From BJGV01 sp964194745 (lineage in GTDB: Bacteria; Pseudomonadota; Gammaproteobacteria; Burkholderiales; Nitrosomonadaceae): a stretch of 64,000 nt of DNA. This document shows, in pieces, positions 44,934 through 54,966 of this stretch. The notes beneath the pieces are model-generated. The model worked only from the letters and a program-made list of their open reading frames with translations. It was not told the DNA's origin and ran no database searches. The first letter of the stretch is position 1; every line of letters begins with the position of its first letter. The DNA lies in NCBI GenBank assembly GCA_965248035.1, contig OZ252054.1, positions 1,612,001 through 1,676,000 of the forward strand, read 5' to 3'. Made by a program: the position numbers and the translations under genes.

Positions 44934-46220
44934 TCAAGCTAGCCGACTTTTGATTTCAGCAATACGTGCTTCTCGTACCTTTGCATTAATTGAAACCGAC
45001 AAAAGGGTGGGATCAGAAACAATTTTTGCTTGGCTAGAAGCAATTGTACTGCCATCTACGCTACTGGCTGCATTGAATGCCTCACGTAACCGCATAGCCT
45101 GCGGATAGGGTTTTTTGACAAAGCCAGAGCGCCCATGAAAATCGCATGCGCAGGCTTGAATAAATTTCTCAAAGCGTTCTGGCTTACGATAAGCATCCAC
45201 TGCTAGTAGCATATCGCCTATAGTTGTTGGACTTAATTCCGCTATACGATGCACATTGCTATGGAAACGTGCCACTAGTAATGCAAGATCACGACTGTCC
45301 TTAGGGATCTTGATGCGCTCGCATAGATCTTTAACTAGTTTCACGCTATGGGATTCATGGCCGACATGGTGTGGCCATGAATCCCGCGGCGTAACTCCCT
45401 TTCCAAGATCGTGTGTAAGTGCGGCAAAGCGCACTGGTAGAGAATAATTTTTTGATGCGGCATAATCAATAACCTGCATTACGTGCACACCTGTATCAAT
45501 TTCGGGATGCCATCGCACTGGCTGGGGTATGCCGAACAATATATCCACTTCCGGCATAATGCGTGCCAGTGCACCACATTCGCGTAGTACATAAAACAGG
45601 CGCGAAGGATTTTTCTCCATCAATCCGCGAGCAAATTCCTGCCATACTCTCTCTGGCACCAAAGCATCGACTTCACCGTTGCGTACTAATTCATTCATCA
45701 ACGAGAGGGTCTCTGGAACAACACGAAAACCAAAACGTGCAGAAAAACGTGCTGTTCGCAACACTCGGACCGGATCTTCGGAGAACGCTGGACTTACATG
45801 TCGCAGCAAACCTGCTTCAAGGTCAGCAACACCATTGAATGGGTCGATAATATTGCCATCTTTATCCTTGGCAATTGCGTTAATGGTGAGATCTCGTCGC
45901 GCTAAATCATCCTGCAACGTAACTTTAGGAGACGCATAAACTTTAAAGCCCTTATATCCATGTGCAACTTTACGTTCAGTTCGCGCCAGTGCATATTGGT
46001 CTTGGCTTTTGGGATGAAGATAAACCGGGAAGTCTTTACCCACTGAACGATAACCAAGCCGCACCATCTCCTCTGGGGTAGATCCCACAACAACATAATC
46101 ATGGTCTTTGACCGGAAGCTTCAACAGCTCGTCGCGTACTGAGCCGCCAACTAAATAAGTTTCCAATAGGGAACTAATTTTATCGCCCCGCTCGATCACG
46201 GAAAACGGTATACCGCTCAC
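44934..46220 (-). CDS. cca: Multifunctional CCA-adding tRNA nucleotidyltransferase
   Basis: Adds or repairs the 3' CCA of tRNAs. Nucleotidyltransferase core ETYLVGGSVRDELL and VKDHDYVVVGSTPEEM (catalytic DxD), RRDLTINAIA, and RVLRTARFSARFGF identify the enzyme. The C-terminal part has an HD domain (RFAALTHDLGKGVTP, HVGHESHS), as in proteobacterial bifunctional Cca. No ATG fits the start; GTG at 46220 or 46199, or a TTG before ETYLVGG, are the options. It overlaps the end of the upstream gene. Confidence 0.92.
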   Translation of the reverse strand: MSGIPFSVIERGDKISSLLETYLVGGSVRDELLKLPVKDHDYVVVGSTPEEMVRLGYRSVGKDFPVYLHPKSQDQYALARTERKVAHGYKGFKVYASPKVTLQDDLARRDLTINAIAKDKDGNIIDPFNGVADLEAGLLRHVSPAFSEDPVRVLRTARFSARFGFRVVPETLSLMNELVRNGEVDALVPERVWQEFARGLMEKNPSRLFYVLRECGALARIMPEVDILFGIPQPVRWHPEIDTGVHVMQVIDYAASKNYSLPVRFAALTHDLGKGVTPRDSWPHHVGHESHSVKLVKDLCERIKIPKDSRDLALLVARFHSNVHRIAELSPTTIGDMLLAVDAYRKPERFEKFIQACACDFHGRSGFVKKPYPQAMRLREAFNAASSVDGSTIASSQAKIVSDPTLLSVSINAKVREARIAEIKSRLA

Positions 46221-47121
46221 GCGGCATATGATGTGCTAAGTATAGTGGCGCCACTTCTTCCAACTCCGTGGGGTGGATACCGAACTCTGCTACCAAATTA
46301 TTAGCTTTAACACAGCTGCATATACTGTCAACTTTCATCGAAAAATAGTTGTCGCGGGTCATAAGCTTGCCCGGCAAAAATTCCATAATCATCGCTTGCA
46401 GGTAGGAAAGGCTGTTATTTAATCCAATAACGGTAAGATCGTGTCCCGTTATAAAGGCCACATATTCCACTAGCTGCTTTAGAGTGTAGATTTTTGGGCC
46501 ACATAAATCATAACTTTTACCAAAAGTGGTGGGAGAAGAAAGGCTTGATACGATTACCTGTGCCACATTTTCTACAGATACCGGCTGAAATTTCGCATTG
46601 GGTGATGCCAGTGGTAACACTGGTAGACGCCGCACTAGATTAGCAAATAGATTGAGAAACGAATCTCCCGGACCGAATATGACCGACGGTCTGAAAATGG
46701 TCGCCTTCAAATCCGACTCCATTATGACTCTCTCGCCTTCACCCTTAGAACGCAAATAAGCGCTTGCACCGCTAATATTGGCATTAAGAGCACTCATGTG
46801 CAACAGTCGTGATATTTTATTACGCTTGCATGCTGCCACAATTTTTTTCGGTAATTCAACATGTGCAGAAACAAAATCGCCATTCAAGATACCGACCAAA
46901 TTAATAACTGCTTCCATACCAACCAGCAGCTGATCAAGTTCTGTGGGATCATGAATATCAGCTTCCACCACATCCGCAGTCGGTAGAACCAAAAGTGACT
47001 TGGCGCGCTCGCGATAACGGGTTGGAACACGCAGATGGATTTCTTGTGCAGTGAGCAAGTGCGCAATATGCCCCCCCACAAACCCGCTGCCGCCAATAAT
47101 GCATACATTATTAATTTTCAT
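46180..47121 (-). CDS. NAD-binding protein of the complex I NDUFA9-like family (atypical SDR)
   Basis: 313 residues with an N-terminal Rossmann loop IIGGSGFVGGHIAHLL, the VINLVGIL segment and a substrate-side region like KSYDLCGPKIYTLKQLVEYV. This is the atypical-SDR group related to the mitochondrial NDUFA9 subunit, common in betaproteobacteria next to cca and slt. The function in bacteria is unclear. Its 3' end overlaps the cca start by about 40 bases. Confidence 0.85.
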   Translation of the reverse strand: MKINNVCIIGGSGFVGGHIAHLLTAQEIHLRVPTRYRERAKSLLVLPTADVVEADIHDPTELDQLLVGMEAVINLVGILNGDFVSAHVELPKKIVAACKRNKISRLLHMSALNANISGASAYLRSKGEGERVIMESDLKATIFRPSVIFGPGDSFLNLFANLVRRLPVLPLASPNAKFQPVSVENVAQVIVSSLSSPTTFGKSYDLCGPKIYTLKQLVEYVAFITGHDLTVIGLNNSLSYLQAMIMEFLPGKLMTRDNYFSMKVDSICSCVKANNLVAEFGIHPTELEEVAPLYLAHHMPRERYTVFRDRAGR

Positions 47122-47153
47122 GCTACTGGTTCTTTCTCATTCGTAAGTCATTG

Positions 47154-49072
47154 CTATTTATCTGATTTAGGCGCAACTATGTCCAGACGCTGTTTCAAGG
47201 TCCGCATTTGATGACCGAAGGTACTGGCATAATACATGGAATTGCTCATGACCTTTTTTACGTAGTCACGAGTTTCGTTGAAAGGGATAGTTTCTGCATA
47301 AATTGAGCCTTCCAGTGGCTTAAACCGCGCCATTGCTCAGCCCGTCTAGGGCCAGCATTATAGGCTGCTGAAGCCAACAATGACTGGTCATCGAATAAAG
47401 TTAGTACGTGCTTAAGATAATATGTGCCCAACATTAGATTGGTATTCACTTGGGAAACTAGCCTTTTACGGTACTTTCGCATCCCTAATCTTTTTGCTAT
47501 CCATCTAGTGGTAGTTGGCATCAATTGCATCAAACCAATTGCACCTGCGCCAGACTTAGCGTTAGTGATGAAACGACTTTCCTGCCTAATCAGACCGTAA
47601 ACCAAAGCCTCATCAAGCTCTTTTTGTTTCAAGACATCTTGCATCACTTCACGATGAGGAGCGGGGTAGCGTAGATTGAAATCATGCAGTTGCACGGTTT
47701 TATTGGCCGTATTGATAGCGCGATCATAGATTTGGTTACGACGTGCTATTTCGGCAGCAGCTAATAAACGCTTGTCATCGAATCCACGTATCGCCCAAAC
47801 CCACTCGCGTGTGGCCTCAATTCGTAGACTCAGACGATACAAGGTAAGTGCCCGTTGAATTCCTGGTAGTTGCTCTACAGCTGTAATCTCTTCTGTCTTA
47901 AAATTATAGGATTTAGGAAGGGCGCCAATTACAACCCCTAGTTCCTCTTCCGCTAGTTGGCCATAGAAATGATGTTCGGTGCTTAAGGATTCGAGTATAG
48001 CGGTGGCTTTTGCAGTTTTACCTTTCTCCTTCAGAGCGCGAGCCTTCCAATATCGCCAGGCTGCTGCCTGCTGTTCATGAGTAGACATAGCCTCGATGCT
48101 AACTAGCACCGTCATCCAGTCATCAGCACGTAGTGCAGCGCGTGTTTTCCATACAAGTTGTGCATCCGAAAGTCGGACTGGATCACTAGTGTTGGCAGCT
48201 TCCATGAACCAATCAAGCGCACGTGGATCATGTTTATACGCCGCTCGGCTTGCCAACTGTGCCATAAAATATGATTGCTCGCGGTGAGAAAATTGCTCAC
48301 GTATCTTGGGCCAAAAGGCATGAGCTCGATCTACACCACTACGAAGCAAGCGCAACATTGCGAATAGAACCACTTCACGGTCAGCGCGAGTTTTGATCTT
48401 TTTCCGGTGTCTTCCTAGGTAACGTAATGGATTTTTGGCAGCGGAGTTCAACTTGCGTTTGTTGAGCGCCTGTTTTTTCAGCAGATACTGGTTAATGTGT
48501 TTTGCAACACTAACATTGCCTACTTCCAAGGCCAAGCGTAGCCGCTGCCACACGTCCTCCTCCGTTAGAAGATCAGCCGCAATAAGCGAATTGAACAACG
48601 GCGTACAACTTTCTGGCATGTCTTGCCCGTTAAACCATAGCGGAATCGCATCATACAACGCATCACTATCGTTTACGTATAGCCGCTGTTGCAAAGAGTA
48701 ACAACTAAGCTCGGTATCCTTGTTGATTAGTGCCGGATACTGCTCAGCAAACAACTCCCATTGATGTGTTTTACCAAGAATTTTTAGCCATTCGCCTCGT
48801 ATCTTGTCAGCAAGAAGACTGTCCTGATAACGAAAAAGGAACTTCCTAGCCATGTCTGCATCCACATCTGGTTTCTCCAACTGCAGGCTCAACTGATAAT
48901 AGAGTGCATAAGATTCCAGTACATAGCCTTGCAGATGCGGGATATTAACGGCCAAGCGAGCAGATTTCCCCGCATGGAATGCTTTTCGCGCGGCGATGAA
49001 ATAATCATCTTGGCTAGCTGCAAGTGTTCCAACGTAACCAAGAAACAATAATGCTAGAAAAATATTTTTCAT
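47154..49072 (-). pseudogene. Soluble lytic murein transglycosylase (Slt family), frameshifted near the 3' end
   Basis: Cleaves peptidoglycan with formation of anhydromuropeptides. The start at 49072 gives a signal peptide (IFLALLFLGYVGTLAASQ), then a long alpha-superhelical U/L domain. The SLT catalytic domain follows: GLIRQESRFITNAKSGAGAIGLMQLMP with the catalytic Glu, then AYNAGPRRAEQWR. After Q-W-R the frame changes and stops at 47258, but the alternative frame (FKPLEGSIYAETIPFNETRD ... QRLDIVAPKSDK, stop at 47154) is the expected ending. One base missing at about 47325-47332 explains it. The main domains are intact, so activity may survive. Confidence 0.85.
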
Positions 49073-49120
49073 GGACTTGATTCTAGCATCTGGAATTATG
49101 ATGCCGGACACGTTGGGATA

Positions 49121-49282
49121 ACTACCCAGAAGACTCACGCTGGATTCAGCTTTATTAATGTTATGGTCAAGTCTGATCCACATCTACCCTTTGGCGGCAT
49201 CAAAAATTCCGGCTTTAGTAAAGAGCTATCGTATCATGCGTTTGGTGAATTCGTTAATGCCGAGACATCCTGGATCCGGTAA
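49121..49282 (+). pseudogene. C-terminal remnant of an aldehyde (succinate-semialdehyde) dehydrogenase
   Basis: One frame reads HAGFSFINVMVKSDP, then HLPFGGIKNSGFSKELS and EFVNAETSWIR before a stop. This is the C-terminal end of the NAD(P)-dependent aldehyde dehydrogenase family, close to succinate-semialdehyde dehydrogenase (PFGGxKxSGxGREL). The remaining roughly 400 residues, including the catalytic cysteine, are absent. The fragment lies between gdhA and slt, on the opposite strand to both. Confidence 0.85.
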
Positions 49283-49347
49283 TTTATTGGTCTCACATTT
49301 AATAAATTTTCAAATAACAGTGCTTATGTTATCCGGCTAGATGATAC

Positions 49348-50691
49348 TTAGACCACACCCTGACCGAGCATCGCATCCGCCACTTTGACAAAGCCAGCTA
49401 TATTTGCTCCATCAACATAATTGATACTTCCGTCTTTTCGCTTACCATATTGAATACAGGAGCTATGGATAGCTTGCATGATCTCCAGCAAACGGGCATC
49501 CACCTCTTCTCGTGGCCAAGAAAGGCGCATGGCATTCTGGCTCATCTCCAGTCCAGAGGTAGCCACCCCACCTGCGTTACTGGCCTTACCCGGGGCAAAC
49601 AGAACCCCACCCTTCTCGAAGAGTTTTATGGCGCCCGCCGTAGAAGGCATATTGGCACCCTCGGCAACACAAAGCACACCATTTTTAATCAAGGTAGCCG
49701 CATCTTTTTCATCTAGCTCATTTTGAATTGCACAGGGCAGCGCCACATCAACCGGAACGTGCCATGGGCGCACATCAGGAGTAAAAGTGGCCTTCACTCG
49801 CTCAGCGTAGTCGCTGACTCGACCCCTTAAGTTATTCTTCATTTCCATTAGCTCTGTAAGTTTCTCGGGGGTGAAACCTTTCTCATCAACCACTGTGCCG
49901 CTCGAATCGGAAACTGTTACCACCTTGGCACCCAGCATCATCGCTTTTTCAATAGAGTACTGAGCTACATTACCTGCGCCTGAAACAGAAACTCTTAGAC
50001 CATCTAGCGAGCGGCCAACGTGCTTGAGCATTTCCGCGGCGAAATATACTGTACCGTAACCAGTAGCCTCTGGACGAACCAGTGAGCCTCCAAAACTCAG
50101 CCCCTTGCCTGTAAAAACGGCGTCGGATCGATTGGATAATTTCTTAATCATGCCGGCCATAAAACCCACTTCCCGCCCACCGACACCTATGTCCCCAGCT
50201 GGCACGTCAGTATCGGAACCGACATGACGGAATAGCTCAGTTACGTAGGCCTGGCAAAAACGCATCACTTCCCCTTGACTCCGCCCCTTGGGGTCGAAAT
50301 CGGCACCACCTTTGCCACCACCCATGGGCAAGGTGGTTAAGGCATTCTTGAAAGTCTGCTCGAAAGCCAGAAATTTGAGAATAGAAAGATTCACCGAAGG
50401 ATGAAAACGGGTGCCCCCTTTGTAGGGACCTATGGATGAGCTGTGCTGTATTCTATAACCACGGTTAACTCTCACCTCGTTCTGATCATCCACCCAAGAT
50501 ACTCGAAAAATTATGGCTCGCTCCGGCTCAACGAGACGATCCAGAAGACCGTGCTCAGCATAACGCGGGTGGCTTTTGATAAAGGGCCAAATACTCTCCA
50601 TGACTTCATCAACCGCTTGTTGGTATTCTGGCTGACGTGGATTATGCTCAGCTATAAAAGTACAGAATTCTTGAAAGCTTTGGTATCTCAT
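49348..50691 (-). CDS. gdhA: NADP-specific glutamate dehydrogenase
   Basis: Makes glutamate from 2-oxoglutarate and ammonia. The 447 residues match the hexameric type: YKGGTRFHPSVNLSILKFLAFEQ, catalytic lysine region TTLPMGGGKGGADFDPKG, VPAGDIGVGGREVGFM, and the Rossmann domain VSGAGNVAQYSIEKA. An AGAGGGGAA ribosome site lies before the ATG. Single-gene unit between queC and slt. Confidence 0.95.
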   Translation of the reverse strand: MRYQSFQEFCTFIAEHNPRQPEYQQAVDEVMESIWPFIKSHPRYAEHGLLDRLVEPERAIIFRVSWVDDQNEVRVNRGYRIQHSSSIGPYKGGTRFHPSVNLSILKFLAFEQTFKNALTTLPMGGGKGGADFDPKGRSQGEVMRFCQAYVTELFRHVGSDTDVPAGDIGVGGREVGFMAGMIKKLSNRSDAVFTGKGLSFGGSLVRPEATGYGTVYFAAEMLKHVGRSLDGLRVSVSGAGNVAQYSIEKAMMLGAKVVTVSDSSGTVVDEKGFTPEKLTELMEMKNNLRGRVSDYAERVKATFTPDVRPWHVPVDVALPCAIQNELDEKDAATLIKNGVLCVAEGANMPSTAGAIKLFEKGGVLFAPGKASNAGGVATSGLEMSQNAMRLSWPREEVDARLLEIMQAIHSSCIQYGKRKDGSINYVDGANIAGFVKVADAMLGQGVV

Positions 50692-50800
50692 CTCGATTCC
50701 CCTCTAAAAGAATAATTGTACCAATGGTGCATATTCTGCCAAATTAATCAAAGGATCGCACAGTATTTTTACGTAGCTGTCGAGTAACTAACAATATAGA

Positions 50801-51487
50801 TTATAAAATCGTCCCATACTTGTAACGTGTAGGATCAGGAACGTTTGCCGCTTCGAACCCCGCTCGGCGCAATCGACAGGAGTCACACATCCCACAGGCA
50901 AGCCCTGCTTCATCCGCCTGATAGCAAGATACCGCCAGGCTGTAATCTATACCGAGCGACTCACCTTGCTGGATTATTTCTGCTTTGGACAAGCTAATAA
51001 GCGGAACTTGGATACATAATTTGTTGTCTTGGGTTCCAGCCTTAGTTGCCAAATTCGCCATTTTTTCAAATGCTGCAATATATTCGGGCCGGCAATCCGG
51101 GTAACCAGAATAATCCACTGCATTGACACCGATAAAAATATCGCTGCTTCCAAGCACCTCAGCCCACGACAGCGCAAGTGATAACATTATTGTGTTGCGA
51201 GCGGGAACATAAGTGACCGGGATGCCAGCCTTAATTCCTTCAGTAGGGACGGTGATGGATTCATCAGTGAGAGCCGATCCGCCGAACAAGGTCAAATCAA
51301 CATTTATGATCTGATGCCCGCACGCTCCCATTGATCGCGCCACATCCGCTGCCGCAACCAGTTCCGATCTGTTTCGCTGGCCATAATCTACACTCAGGGC
51401 ATAACACTTGTGCCTCCTGTCACGGGCGATGGCAAGAATAGTGGCAGAGTCTAATCCACCCGATAAGAGCACCACGGCTATCGTCAT
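50801..51487 (-). CDS. queC: 7-cyano-7-deazaguanine synthase
   Basis: Converts carboxy-deazaguanine to preQ0 in queuosine synthesis. The 228 residues have the PP-loop VVLLSGGLDSATILA and the C-terminal zinc site CYQADEAGLACGMCDSCRLR. It follows queE on the same strand, so the two successive steps are encoded together. Confidence 0.96.
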   Translation of the reverse strand: MTIAVVLLSGGLDSATILAIARDRRHKCYALSVDYGQRNRSELVAAADVARSMGACGHQIINVDLTLFGGSALTDESITVPTEGIKAGIPVTYVPARNTIMLSLALSWAEVLGSSDIFIGVNAVDYSGYPDCRPEYIAAFEKMANLATKAGTQDNKLCIQVPLISLSKAEIIQQGESLGIDYSLAVSCYQADEAGLACGMCDSCRLRRAGFEAANVPDPTRYKYGTIL

Positions 51488-51532
51488 ATGATCAAAAACA
51501 AAAATTTATGTGAGAAAATGCTAGCTGGTTTT

Positions 51533-52246
51533 TCATCGCCCTGGCCCCTCGCCCCACAGCAACTTGTGTAGTTGAATCTGCACCCTTACACGTAAGCGAT
51601 CACGTAGAACCCATGAAGCGAGCAATGCAGGGTCAAGCTTGCCATAAACCGGCGAAAACAAAACTGGACAAATATCGTCCAGGCGGTGCTTACGCATGGT
51701 CTGAATTGCCCACTGGTAATCCACTTCATCACATAGGACAAACTTCAATTCATCTTGGTGTGCAAGATATTCGAGATTAGTCCAGCGGTTCTTCTTAACC
51801 TCTCCTGAACCGGGAGTTTTAACATCTAGAACTTTTACTACGCGCCCATCTACCTTAGATATATCCTGTGCACCACTGGTTTCAAGCGATACTGAGTAAC
51901 CCGCGTCGCATAACAATCTAAGTAATATCAGACATTTTTTCTGCGCTAAAGGCTCACCACCAGTGACGGTAACATTGTGTGCTTCATAACTAGACACTTC
52001 CTCTAGAATGGAAGAAATTGACATGCCCTCACCACCATAAAAGGCATACTCAGTGTCACAGTAACTACATCGTAAGGGACAACCGGTCAAACGCACGAAT
52101 ATAGTAGGCAGCCCTACACGACTGGTTTCACCTTGTAGGGAAAAAAATATTTCACTTACGCGCAAAACCCCCATTTCAGGTGTCTGTGCAATTGTGTGTT
52201 GCAATGAGGGAGAAGTAAGAACCATATCCAACATTAAATGGCGCAA
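51533..52246 (-). CDS. queE: 7-carboxy-7-deazaguanine synthase (radical SAM)
   Basis: Makes the deazaguanine ring of queuosine. The radical-SAM cluster motif is GCPLRCSYCDTEYAF (C-x3-C-x2-C) and LRVSEIFFSLQGETSRVGLP is the QueE start motif. The region GGEPLAQKKCLILLRLL and the end CPVLFSPVYGKLDPALL fit. The N-terminus is unclear: the TTG at 52246, ATGs at 52234 and 52225, and an ATG at 52174 are all in frame, and the last would give the usual length. It lies downstream of cpoB. Confidence 0.93.
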   Translation of the reverse strand: MRHLMLDMVLTSPSLQHTIAQTPEMGVLRVSEIFFSLQGETSRVGLPTIFVRLTGCPLRCSYCDTEYAFYGGEGMSISSILEEVSSYEAHNVTVTGGEPLAQKKCLILLRLLCDAGYSVSLETSGAQDISKVDGRVVKVLDVKTPGSGEVKKNRWTNLEYLAHQDELKFVLCDEVDYQWAIQTMRKHRLDDICPVLFSPVYGKLDPALLASWVLRDRLRVRVQIQLHKLLWGEGPGR

Positions 52247-52260
52247 GCCAAGACCACGCC

Positions 52261-53067
52261 CTATTTTTGTTTGGCTAATCGTAGCTTGGCTTTTTCTGCA
52301 GCATCACTGATGGGGTATTTGACGATCAAATCATTGAGGGTATTTTTTGCGGCAGTTGTGTAGTTTATTTCTCGCTGGCTACTTGCGATGTTAAGCATGG
52401 CATCGGGAGCTTTAGCACTATCTGGGTAAGTTTTGATCAGCTTTTGCTGCGTGCTAATGGCACTCTTGAACTCACGCAGAGCATAATAAGAATTACCAAT
52501 CCAGTAGTGAGCGCTGGGTACAAGTTCGGATTTAGGATAGTTCTTGATAAAACTTTTGAATTTAGAAATGGCGTTCTTGAATTTGCCGATCTTGAACAGA
52601 CCGAAAGCGGCCTGATAGTCACGATTCCCATCATCAGCCCCCACCGTGACTTTTTTAGCTGGTAACCCCCCTGTGGCAGCTGAAGACTTCGTATTCGGTT
52701 TTGCATCAGCAGATGCGTCAGGCTGCTCGATCCGTCTTAGCCGACTATCAAGATCAATATAAAAATCCTTTTGCCTATTTTGCGACAACCCAATCTCGTT
52801 GGTCAGCACCTCAATCTGACCATTTAATTTGTTGAGGTCATGCCTTAACTCCTCGATCTGGTTATGGAGTCCCAAAAGTGCCTGATTATTTATCTCTTCC
52901 AGCTTGGTAATACGTGCTTCTAGCACTTCCCCTTGTTTGTGCAACCCACCAATTTGTTTCTGTTGCGCAGCATTCTCCTGCCGCGCGCCCTTATCCTCAA
53001 ACAGTGCAGCGTAACTCGAATTACAACCGATCAACACTGACAATAGCAAAAGGGCGCGCAAACACAT
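52261..53067 (-). CDS. cpoB: Cell division coordinator CpoB (YbgF)
   Basis: Periplasmic protein linking the Tol-Pal machine with PBP1B-driven septal synthesis. The ATG at 53067, 3 bases after the pal stop, starts a signal peptide (LRALLLLSVLIGCNSSYAAL). A trimerising coiled coil (LEARITKLEEINNQALLGL) follows, then TPR repeats (YQAAFGLFKIGKFKNAISKF, PSAHYWIGNSYYALREFKSA). It closes the tol-pal cluster, as usual. Confidence 0.94.
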   Translation of the reverse strand: MCLRALLLLSVLIGCNSSYAALFEDKGARQENAAQQKQIGGLHKQGEVLEARITKLEEINNQALLGLHNQIEELRHDLNKLNGQIEVLTNEIGLSQNRQKDFYIDLDSRLRRIEQPDASADAKPNTKSSAATGGLPAKKVTVGADDGNRDYQAAFGLFKIGKFKNAISKFKSFIKNYPKSELVPSAHYWIGNSYYALREFKSAISTQQKLIKTYPDSAKAPDAMLNIASSQREINYTTAAKNTLNDLIVKYPISDAAEKAKLRLAKQK

Positions 53068-53069
53068 AT

Positions 53070-53570
53070 TCACTCGCCCTGATAGCGAATGTCTGCACGA
53101 CGATTCTCCGCCCACGCGCCCTCGTTATGACCGATAGCACGAGGCTTTTCCTCTCCATAGCTGATAGACTCAATTTGGCTTTCTTGAGTGCCCGATAGCG
53201 TCATTACTTTTTTCACGCTGTCGGCACGACGCTGACCTAGCGCAAGATTGTATTCGCGGCTACCACGCTCGTCAGCGCTACCTTCCAGACGAACACTGGC
53301 ATTAGAGTTCTCACGCAAGTACCGGGCGTGAGATAACACCATGGATTTGTATTTATCCTTCACTTGATATTTGTCAAAATCAAAATAGACACTACGTTTG
53401 GACAGTATATTGTTTGGATCAGTAAGCGGGTTAAGGGTGGGACTGCCCGAAGTATCTTGCGCGCTAAGACTTTCATCAGTAGGTGGTCCCTCTGCACCAG
53501 TAGGTTTAGTGGTTTCGCTAGCACACGCTGACAACAAAACAATCAGAACCACACTTAAAATTTTATTCAT
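53070..53570 (-). CDS. pal: Peptidoglycan-associated lipoprotein Pal
   Basis: Outer-membrane lipoprotein that holds the envelope together and binds peptidoglycan. The 166-residue protein has a lipobox LLSAC, a Pro-rich linker and an OmpA-like domain with SVYFDFDKYQVKDKYKSMV, ADERGSREYNLALGQRRAD and AENRRADIRY. It receives TolB and is downstream of it. Confidence 0.96.
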   Translation of the reverse strand: MNKILSVVLIVLLSACASETTKPTGAEGPPTDESLSAQDTSGSPTLNPLTDPNNILSKRSVYFDFDKYQVKDKYKSMVLSHARYLRENSNASVRLEGSADERGSREYNLALGQRRADSVKKVMTLSGTQESQIESISYGEEKPRAIGHNEGAWAENRRADIRYQGE

Positions 53571-53621
53571 GATTTTCTCCTTATAATTTAAATTACTCTG
53601 AATTACCGAACAAAATCGGAA

Positions 53622-54920
53622 TTAACGCCACTTTGGTAAAGGACCCCATGCCGGCTCCCTTATGTCTCCAGTCTGAGCTGATAACCGCTGTCTTATTCTG
53701 CCATCGCTTGATACTGCAGCTAATATACCACGTCCCCTAATTTCTGTCGCATACAGGATTATCTTGCCGTTCGGGGCAAAACTAGGAGATTCGTCGAATA
53801 GTGAATCTGTCAACAGTTGCATTTGGCGGGTATCCAAATCCTGAACGGCTACATTGAATTTCGCGCCATTACGATGGATGAAAGTGAAACTTTTACCATC
53901 GTGACGGTAATGTGGGCTGACATTGTAATTGCCGTCGAAGGTGAGACGTTCAGCTACTCCGGATGCGACACCCGTTACTGGCATACGGTAAATTTGCGGG
54001 CTGCCACCTCGGTCGGAAGTAAAAATAATTGACTGCCCATCAGGTGAAAAGCTTGGCTCAGTGTCAATTCCAGAACTTCGGCTAAACCTTTTCAAGCCGC
54101 TACCATCAGCATTTATCAAAAATATTTGCGAGCCACCTCGTACGCTGAGCACTACCGCAAGTCTTTTGCCGTCGGGCGACCATGCTGGGGCACTGTTGCT
54201 GCCCTTAAATTTGGCTACAGCCTTACGCGCTCCGGTTGCCAAAGTTTGTATGTGAACCACCGGCTTTTTATTCTCAAACGACACATAGGCTATCTTAGTA
54301 CCGTCTGGTGACCACGCAAGTGAGATAATTGGTTGTGTGTATTCAATCGCCGTCCGAGCATTAAAGCCATCTGCATCTGCCACTTGCAACGTGTATTTTT
54401 TTCCCTTTTTCACCACATAAGCAATACGAGTACTGAAAACACCCACATCTCCTGTTAGTTTTTCATAAATATTATCAGCCATTCGATGGGCAACAGCGCG
54501 TAATCGCTTCACAGAAACGGTCTCCATATCGCTGATCAACAGTACCTGCCTTGCTACATCCATCAGGCTATATCGCACCTCCACTTGCCCATTGGGCAAC
54601 ATCCTGGTGCTACCAATGACTAGCGCATTGGCACCAAGCATTTGCCAGTTAGGATAAACAATGTCTCTGGGGTCATGAGGCACAAGACCACCCGAATCAA
54701 CCAGTCTAAAAAAGCCGCTACGGTGCAAATCAGACGCCACAACTTCCGTTACACTTTGCTTAAGTTTTTCTTCGGTAGCGAATGGAACAATAGCAATGGG
54801 GATTTGCGAAGCACCACCACCGAAAATCTCGATGTTGAGTGCGGCATGGAGTGGAGTGCCAATCAAACACAAGAATACGACAAACGTACAACAGGAAAAT
54901 TTACGTAAACAGATCTGCAT
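53622..54920 (-). CDS. tolB: Tol-Pal system protein TolB
   Basis: Periplasmic beta-propeller that shuttles between Pal and TolA. The 432 residues have a signal peptide (FVVFLCLIGTPLHAAL), the N-terminal TolB domain and repeated WD40-like PD40 blades (SLAWSPDGTKIAYVSFE, APAWSPDGKRLAVVLS, EPSFSPDGQSIIFTSDRGG, SPHYRHDGKSFTF, SPSFAPNGKIILYAT). It sits between tolA and pal. Confidence 0.96.
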   Translation of the reverse strand: MQICLRKFSCCTFVVFLCLIGTPLHAALNIEIFGGGASQIPIAIVPFATEEKLKQSVTEVVASDLHRSGFFRLVDSGGLVPHDPRDIVYPNWQMLGANALVIGSTRMLPNGQVEVRYSLMDVARQVLLISDMETVSVKRLRAVAHRMADNIYEKLTGDVGVFSTRIAYVVKKGKKYTLQVADADGFNARTAIEYTQPIISLAWSPDGTKIAYVSFENKKPVVHIQTLATGARKAVAKFKGSNSAPAWSPDGKRLAVVLSVRGGSQIFLINADGSGLKRFSRSSGIDTEPSFSPDGQSIIFTSDRGGSPQIYRMPVTGVASGVAERLTFDGNYNVSPHYRHDGKSFTFIHRNGAKFNVAVQDLDTRQMQLLTDSLFDESPSFAPNGKIILYATEIRGRGILAAVSSDGRIRQRLSAQTGDIREPAWGPLPKWR

Positions 54921-54966
54921 AGAGTCAACTATTGAAAAAACATATTATAACGATGAATTATACTAG

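Noticed and set aside
50692..50800. Sigma-54 promoter-like TGGCAG..TGCA upstream of gdhA
   Set aside because: The GG-GC spacing is two bases too short for a sigma-54 -24/-12 element.
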